Assembly: GCF_022539665.2 (NCBI RefSeq)
Contig: NC_081340.1
Span: 5,083,357 to 5,147,356, forward strand
From: Daphnia carinata
Taxonomy: Eukaryota; Arthropoda; Branchiopoda; Diplostraca; Daphniidae
Direction: 5' to 3'
DNA length: 64,000 nucleotides
Part shown: piece by piece, positions 25,901 through 34,900 of the stretch
Numbering within the stretch: the stretch's first letter is position 1
Layout of the letters: every line of letters begins with the position of its first letter
The notes under the pieces: generated by a model
The model's database searches: none
Seen by the model: only the letters and a program-made list of their open reading frames with translations
What the model was told of the DNA's origin: nothing
Translations under genes and position numbers: made by a program

Positions 25901-28900
25901 CCCCATGCGTTTCCAAGTTTCATTTTTTGAGCTTGGAAAATAAAATTTCTCTTGACAAAACAAGATGAAATAACAAAGTTGACTGTGTGTGTGTGTGTGT
26001 GTATAGGCTAAACGCGCAACGTAACACGAGACCTTTACTTGGGGCTTTTTTTTTTTTTCTCTGCCTGTCCATACGTACCACACCGATGAATTCTTTTAAC
26101 ATTTTTTTTTTTTTTTTTTGTTGTTGTTGAACCATAAAGCCTTGCGTGTGTCTACCTGATCGCTCCGCCCGGTATTTTGGTGTGGCCCGATAGACCCAAA
26201 GGAAATGCTCGTAGAGAGATCTCAGTCGTGTCCTATCCGTTCAGTCGACCGGTTGCGTTCTTTTTTACACTCACACATTTTTGATCCTTTTTTGTGTGTG
26301 TGTTTCTCAACATTACAATGTCAGTTGTAGTAGACGCCCCAGTTCTGTTGACGCCTACACAGTTGTAGTGCTCGCATGACAGTCGAGCTTTTCTTAACAT
26401 CGCAGTGCGTTTGGTGTTGTCCAGTTACTTTTCGTGCGTCGCGGACATTGTGAGGTGTAACGGAAGTGTCGAGGAACTCTTTAAAACACAAACACACACG
26501 CCAAAAAAAAAACAAGTCCTGGTTGTTTTTTGGTTTCTCACGTTTTGGTTTCAGGGCATTTGGTGTTGCCTTACTTAAGATAATTAAGTCACACACAGAA
26601 AATGTTGCTGCATTCGGATCCGCGCTGCGTCATTTGCCAGCGGTTCAGCGGCGCCAACCGTCAGTGGTTCATCAAACAGCGGGTATATCACATTTTCTTC
26701 AAATCCAGTCGCACCTTATTTTATTTTTTTTGTGTGTGTGCTAAGCTACTTACTTTCTCGTTTGTGCCGTTCAGTTCTATCACTGTCACCTTCGTCTAAT
26801 TCAATAAGGTGCGCGAACGTATACGGGATCATCGTCCCTAGGAGGGGGGGGGGGTTTATTATTCTCTTCCACCCGTCATCTTTTCTCTTTTTTTTTTTTA
26901 CTTCTATAGTTTATTTTCGTACTGTGGATGAAAGAAGAAAAAAAAAGAAGAGAGAGAGAGAACATTGTGTCTATCTGTCTTGCATTATGTCCGTTGTTAA
27001 GAGCGATGAAGCGGAACGCGCATTGTGTTCTGCGGGGTAGGCATTCAGCCGACAGTTCCGCTTCATTTGCATTCGAATCGTAAGATTCTCTTCTTTTTTC
27101 TTTTTCAAAGTAGACCGCGAACGATTGAGTATTAGGCAACTGATTTATATCGACAGTTTATTCTACCAGTTGTTCATTTTTTTTTTTTTTTTTTTTTTTC
27201 ACAATTACCGACCCAGAAAAATGAATTTTGGTTGTGGGAGGAGCTAACGTTTTTCGCTGCACAACAGTTGGGAAAAGACGTCAGAGTCGAATACAATAGG
27301 ACACCAGGAATGTTATCGATATGCGAGTTTGATTTTTGGGAAGGAAAAGCGAAACCGCCAACTGAAAAAAAAAAATATATCCTTGCGCCCCATTCTCACA
27401 TTTCAATGACGCCACATTTTTATGTATTTCTCTTTACCTGTCACGTGCGTACTGGAAGAAAAAAATCGAACCAAACAAGTCACCTGGAGGGGGGGGAGCT
27501 CAGATGGTGACGAATCGTTTCTTCTTCTTCCTAGAAAATTGCGGGGAAAAAAAAGCCCTCAAAACGCGCACTCCGGAAGTTTGTTATTATCCGTAACGAT
27601 ATCCAGCGATTTCTCGCGCTCCACATACAAACATCCCCCCCCCCTTTGCTCTCACCCCCCTCGTTTTTGTGTCAAAGATGTGAAATCTGTCAAAAAGAAA
27701 GAAGTTAAATGCATGTGAGGTGACATTCTTTGAATATTCCGGTTGCAGACAAAAAAAAAAAAACTTGTGAGTGAGAAAAAAAAAGGAGATCATAATGATG
27801 TTATCTCTGGTCCAACGGCCCAGCGTGAGTTCATCCGCACGAGATGGTAAAAGAACTTATTTCAGAAAAAAAAAAGAATTTCAAATTATTTTCCTGTAAA
27901 ACACGGCCGTTTTCTCCCCCCCCCCCCTGTCCGTTCCAGCAAAAGCAGGAGCAGCCAACGTCTTAAGATGCGTCTTAACATGTCTTTTCGTTTCGTACTC
28001 GTTTCAAGTCGTTTGCTGTCAAGTCATGACGTGCATTGGTATTTTCTTCCTTTTCGTTTCGTTTTTTTTTTTTTATCTTCACTGATGCCATCGAGGAGAA
28101 CATTTTTGACCTCGATCCCATCAAACACGGTAGACGAAAGAGAGAACTCCGTCTAGAAAAAAAAAAAAAGCCAATGCCGACATCACGCTACATAACGTGG
28201 TAGACGTGCCAATGGCGTACAGACGCGAGTAGGGGAGGGAGTTGAGGAATGCTTTTATAAGAAAGAAAAGGTTTTTTTTTATTATAATCTACACTTTTGA
28301 TTGGGTCATACACGAAGCGGGGCTCTTTATTATGTTAAGAGTTGAGAAAAGAAAAGACGTAAAAACTTGAGAGAGAGAGAGAGAGAGAGAGATCGAGCTC
28401 TGATCAAGTTATCCGTTTCGATATCGCATTTATAGCCTAAAGATGTGGACTGTGTGTGTAATGAAATCGAAACCGAATTGCGATCAAATGATTGGAGGTC
28501 TATAAAACAAGAAAAGCGGGCGGATGGCTATCAAGTCGCTCACCACGAAAAGAGATGTTAAAAAAAAAAATGCACTGTTTATTTTATTTCGTTTTATGGG
28601 TCATCATTTTCGGCCAAGGATTTTTGTGTTTGTTACGAACGAATTGGCCCTTTTTTTTTTGTTTTTTTTTTTTTTGATTATTTATTCATCGAATTGGTCA
28701 GAAAAAACTCATTCATACCTTGGACTGCATTTGGGTTTTGTGGTGTCTCGGGAAAAGAAAAAACGCAGGCGAAATTGTAAAAGAAAAAAAAAATCTCTTA
28801 GGTAACACGTCGTCAGTCATCGGGACGTCCATCAGCGATCACGCAAGGACCTTGAAGAATGTTTTCCTTTTCTATTTGACGGGCTCGTGATTATTTTCGT

Positions 28901-31900
28901 TTCGCATCGAAGGCCTCTTTTCATACTAATATCCATCTATTGGATATATATTTAAATATATCTATTTTCTTTCTTTTTTTTTTTTCTTTTCTTTGATTAT
29001 GATTGGTGTTTATTTCCTGATACGCACGCAAGGGGGAGGCAACCCAAAAAAAATGTGCACAAAAGAAATAGCGAAAAAAATTATTTCGCTTTGGAAAAAA
29101 AAAAAAAAAAAAATTCTTCCGTGGCGTTTTGTCTTTCTCATTTTCTCACGATTCTAAACAACAACAACAAAATTGTCTGCCGTCGTTGTTGTTATTGTTC
29201 ATCGTTGCTTTAAAAAAAAAAAAAAGGGGGAGGAGGAAGTTAAAAAAAACAAAAAAACTTGTGACTTTTTGCGGTGTCCCGCGGGAGCGGCCGTGACCTG
29301 TACCTACGGCGACTCTTAAAGAAGTCGCGCGCAAATCCATCCCCCCCCCCCCCAACAACCATTTCCTCTTACTATTGCGGTAAAAAAAAAAAAAAAAAAA
29401 AAAAAGCTGGTCGTTTCCTTACACACACGCAAATCGTCTTTAACGTTTGCCGAACGGAGGATGTTCGTGATTGACGATTTCGTTATTTTATTCTTTTATT
29501 CTTTTTGTTTACGACCAGAGTTTCCTCCATTTCGAATCGGATTCAAAACACAAATAAAAGCCTCCCCTTAGTCTCATCATATCGCAGTTCAGGGGTTGAA
29601 AATTTTGTTGATTTTTGTGACCGCAGTCTGTGACCCGACGCATCCGAAACCTCCAAAAGTTACATCCGTCCCATAAAAGACACGTGATCTATTCCTTTTT
29701 ATTACTTTTTACAGCCATCGCATTGTTTCATTTGCTTTTTTTTTTTAATTTTCGATATCAAAATAGACAACAAACATTGAACAAAAAACAAAAAAAAATA
29801 CGCATGTCCGCCCTGGGGTTTTGTATTTTGTCCGTTGTTTTCACGACCTTGAACGAAGGGGGGGGGGGAGAGCGAATGTGTAGGACGCGCTTCACGTGGA
29901 TATTGCGTACGCCACCGTGTCGTTCTGATAGTTGCGACGCACGCCATCGTAACATGTGGCGTATGCCCATCCCTTTGTTGTGTGTATGTGTGCGCGTTGC
30001 TTCGTTTATATTTTGTTTTGGCCTTCGTGACTTTTTCTTTTCGGCCATCTAGGACAACTAACACGGGGGGGAATGCAATCAATTTCAGGGCCTGTTGGAT
30101 AAATCAAATGGAACTCTGAAAGAAAAGAAATGTTTAGTGGAATTCAGAGTTCAGCCTATTGTTGTATTTTTTAAATGTTGTGCGTGTTTGCGTGAGTCGT
30201 GTGATCTTCCCTTTATCGCCGACTCGTTTTGATTCTATCGATAGATTTCCTTTTTGTTGTACGTCGGTGGGCGGCTCTGACGGGGGAGGGGAGGAAGATG
30301 TTGATGATGATTATGATCTAGGATATGTATACTAGCTCCGGACTTGATTACAGCAGTTTCGTTCGTTTGTTGTTGTGGAAATGAGGCAGGCAAGGTCGTA
30401 ACGGTTGGCGCCCGAGTTAAAATTCATGCAAACGACCGAAACATCCTCCTCCCTTTCTTTTTTCTTTTTTTTTTTTTTTTTTATCTCCTGACTTGTTTTT
30501 AAAGGTCCCACCTACACGAGGACTCAGGAACTCGTTCACAACTGCAGATCTTTTTTTTTTATATATCTACATGCCGAGTTTTGACTGAGTTAATTAATAG
30601 CAATTTTCAATTTTCTTTTGTCTCTTCATTTTGTTTCGTTGCCGTAACGATCCGCTCGTTTTTACTCAGCAATGGTAAAGGGGGGGGGATGAGAGTCGCG
30701 TAGCAAAACAGTACGATTTGTGGGGTTGATTCACTGTTGGTCATGTGTTACGCTGAGAAAAAAAAAATAGACCCAATCGAATTGCACGCATTTACAGTTT
30801 AAACAAACAGGCAACTATAGCGAAACGAAATGCTTAAAAGAAGAAACTCAAATGAGGGGTGGAGCCCTTGCAGAATGGCGAATGTATTTGTTACGCACCC
30901 GTACAGATGGCCAGCAGGAAAAGAAGAAAAAAAAAGGCCATTTTGGAATAAATAAATTAAAAAAAAATGGAACGCTTCTTCTTGACGTCATCTGGAACAG
31001 ATGCAATGGATATACAAACACGGCGATAGAGGTGAATTTTGAAATTCCCGCTAATTTTTTTAAAAAAAAAAGGTCAGCACGTGCGGTCGATTTTTTTTTA
31101 ACGCGTTATTCCGTGTCCAGACACAATGAAAAACACACACAAAAAAAAAGGAAGTCCCGTTTTGATTGTTCTTGATTTTTTTTTGTTCCAATCTACTGAA
31201 TACCCGTTTGCATCTAACACACATTTTAGTTGTTTGTAAAAAAAAAAAAATCGTTATAGAAATTGCTGTCGAGCTCTTTTGTTTTCTCTTTTGTTATTTA
31301 AAATTCGAAATTCTCATCGTTCCTTCGCATCAAACGGGACGAAGGAGGGCCGGCAAAAGTCTTTGAAACGCGGTCGTCCGTTTACTAACCCCTCCCGTTT
31401 CTTTTTTTTTATTTGTTTTTTTTTTCGTTCTTTTTTTTTTCTCTTTGTTTTTTTTATTATTACCAATGAGTCCAACGAGCAAAGGGAATGTTAACACTAG
31501 ACCGTAATGAGGACTAGCGGGACTTGCCCCTAAAAAAGTTTGTGGGTTAAATTTTGAAGGGAAATGTAAAAGAGAAAAAAAATTGTTAAGAATTTCGTTT
31601 ATCCAGTTTTTTTTCTCCTCAAAAAAATTTCTCTTTAAAAAAAAAAAAAAGAAAATTTAAATTCCAACTTGTATAAACATTCAAACGGAGCTAGAGCAAA
31701 AAAAAAAAACGAAAAAAGAAACCAAATCCGGATGTATTCTGATGAGCCAAGTCATTTGCCACCTTCCTTGTTCTTGTTTCCTTCTTCTTCCCCGTTAATA
31801 TACAAACAAACCCTCCCTCTTCACTCACGTTTCATTTGCCATTTTTTTTCTTCTTCTGAAGTCATTAGTCTAAAGAGAAAACCTCCCCCCCCCCCAAAAA

Positions 31901-34900
31901 AAAAAATAAAATAAAATAAATAAAAGGACGCTCTGTGACGTCTTTTCCTCTCTTTGTGTCTCTTCGGTAGTCGATCCTCGTGCCCGTTGTTTAGCCCCGC
32001 GCATGTGCCGTGCGGATGAACCGTAAAACATTTCCTTTTTTTTTCGTAGACAACTATTCCAACCTTCCTACTGTATCCCCTCTCATCTCTGCGATCTCCC
32101 GCTCCCTTTTTTTTTTTTTTTTTTTTTTTTTTCCCGTCAGTGCTGTGTGTGCGTGGGGTTGGGAAAAAGGATACAAGACTTCCGACTCTTCCGACTCGGC
32201 AACAAACTTGTTCCAGACATTGCTCAGTTCACGAACCAAGGCCAACTCTGGCGCGCTTCCTCTCTCGTGTGGTGAATGTGTTCTGTGTTTGTTTGTTTGC
32301 TTCGTTTTTCGGGCGATCGTGAAAGAAAAAAGAAGAAGAAAAAAAGAAAAAAAAAAAAAAAGCAAGCTACTCTGCTCTTCGTCGACTCACGCGGCACCAA
32401 CGTTTCTTTTGTTTGTTTGAAACAATATATAGAGCTACTCCCGAGGAAAAAAACAAAACAAAGGGGGTTGGGGGGAGAGGAACGTGTACGAAACACTTCA
32501 AAAAGAAGGAGGTCGTTCGCTAACTACCCCACCACTAACTTTTGTTTGTTTTCATTTTTTTCCTAGTGTTCAACTTTGAGAGACCGAAAGTCGAGAAATC
32601 CTGAATCGTTTATTTTTCTTAATTATAATACTTGTTTATTCGGACCGTTGCGTAAAATCGTAAGGTGTGTGGCGTGTGTTTGTGGTTGAAACTCGCGTGG
32701 GTTTATCATCCACCATGGCAGTGTATTACTATGCTAAAAAGATACGTCAGTCGAGCATCGGTGGTAATGTCATCATTCCACCGGTCTCATCTTCCAGTGC
32801 TGCGTCGAAGACGACCGCTTCAGCCCTTTCAGCTGTTCCATCCGTCATCGCCAAGGTTCTCTTCCGTTTCTCTCTGACTTGTCGTAAAAAAGGCCACATG
32901 TCAAATCCCCTTATAAGGGGATTTTTCACTTTTAGCCGTCTGGAGTAAAAAGAAAATGAAATCCAAAAATCCTCACACCCAAAAAATAAAAATAAATTTT
33001 TAGCGATCCTTGTACTACGACGTCTGCGCCATGAAGAGCATCAGTGTCCGTGAGGCGTTTGAGGGGGGGAGAAACTACGAAAGTCCGAACGTGTTGGCAC
33101 ATTTTGGGCGGAGCGCAGGGCGTAGTTGAAGCCCAATCGATAAAGGGCGACATCACTGGGATTGTAGCACTTGTACAAGGATATTGCGTTAGTAAAAAAA
33201 AAAAAAAAAAAACAAGAAAGTAATCCTTGAGAGAGAGAGAGAGAGAGAGGGGATGCATCTATGCCTACGAAACTGGATGATACGATTGCTTTTGGATTAT
33301 AGAGATATAAATATCTAGAGATGCTACAATGTTGAGAGCATGCTTTTGACACTGGTGTGTTGAAACGCTTTATACATATATATGACGCAGAGCCATCTTT
33401 GGATCTCTTCACTGTTTTATGAGTGGGTGGAGGGAACAGGCTTCCGACCCTCACACTGAAATGGAAGAAAGGAAAAAGGAGACTCAACGATCAATACCCT
33501 TAGACTCTGTCTCTTCTCTACGTTCTGTCCTCTCTCTCTCTCTCTCTCTGTGTGTTTGTGTCGTTATTTTTGGAAGGCCTTTTTTTTTTTTTTTTTAATG
33601 AAAACTTACTTTGCGGTAGAATAAATAAGGGCTGTTGAGAGTAGATGCATTGTGAAAACGGGAAGCGATAGGTACAATAACCCCGGGGTACTATGTGCGC
33701 TCTCTCCCGTTTTTTCGAATAAAAATTTCCCGTTCGATTGCTGATGGCAAGTTCCAGCGAGTAGCCAAATTCATTGTACGTAAAAACCAATCAGATATAA
33801 GCGCTTGAACCTTTAAATGCCAATGTTTCGCTCTTTTGCTAGGAGTAACCGAATCCCAAAGTTCATCGGCCTTTTTTTTTTTTTTTTTTTTATATATAAT
33901 TCTTATTTATTTTAACTTTTGACATAAGGGTTTGGCTGTCGCCTTGGACGTTTCACTATATCCCGACTGTGCTACGTATAAATATTGATCACCTGCTTTC
34001 ACTACCCTTCTCGCTTCCCTAGCGAGTATTTTAGAGATACGGTGTCGTACCGTCTGGCTCCCTCCCCCTCAAGAAAAAGAACGTCAAGGATTTTAAATGT
34101 TTTCTTTTAAGCTCCTAGGATTATTCTTCTCATTTCAAAGCTAAAGAGGGAGGGGAAGTGGGTATATATCGACCTTGTATAGATTTCCTAGGGTTTTAAA
34201 TAATCGTTTTGGCCAACGTCCTTACGGGGGGAGGGCACGTATATATATATATATATATATTTAGATATCCGTTTTTGTTTTTGTTTTTTTCTCTGGAACA
34301 AAATAGTGTGAAGTAGAGGATCGACTGTGTCGGATGACGTGAAAAATTGTTTTGCTCCTTCTCTTCGCGTATTTTGAACTGTGTGTGTAGGTCAGCCTCC
34401 TAAAAATACGTTTTTTTGTGGTTTGACTTGTGGAAATTACGACCTGAGCTTACACGCAACTGTTCTTTTGACCCTTTTCCTTTTGGTTTTTTGTTTTTTG
34501 TTAATCTACATTTTAAATTTTATTACAATTTTTATTTGCAGTCGCTTCCGCAAACCCCTAAATCGCCCGGCAGCATGGGAATCGAAGGCAGCACGAGTAG
34601 CAGCAGTTCCGAAACGGTGGATGACAGCGGTTCTGAGCCGGACAACTCACTCGTGTTCCAGGTATTTGAAACAAAAACAAAGAAAATTGCGAGGGGGTGG
34701 GGGAATAATGGCTCCAAAGTTACGATGTGCTAAAAGGGACTGAATGGAGACGAACAACGAACAGCGGCGACCAGTTGTCCTAATACTTCTTTTCTTTTTC
34801 TTTCTTTCGTCTGGTGTGTGTTTTTGTTGTTTGCGCCTTGGCTAACAGGACAATAATTTAGTGTCTGGTCCGCTGGATGCCCTGCTGCAACATTTGGTGC

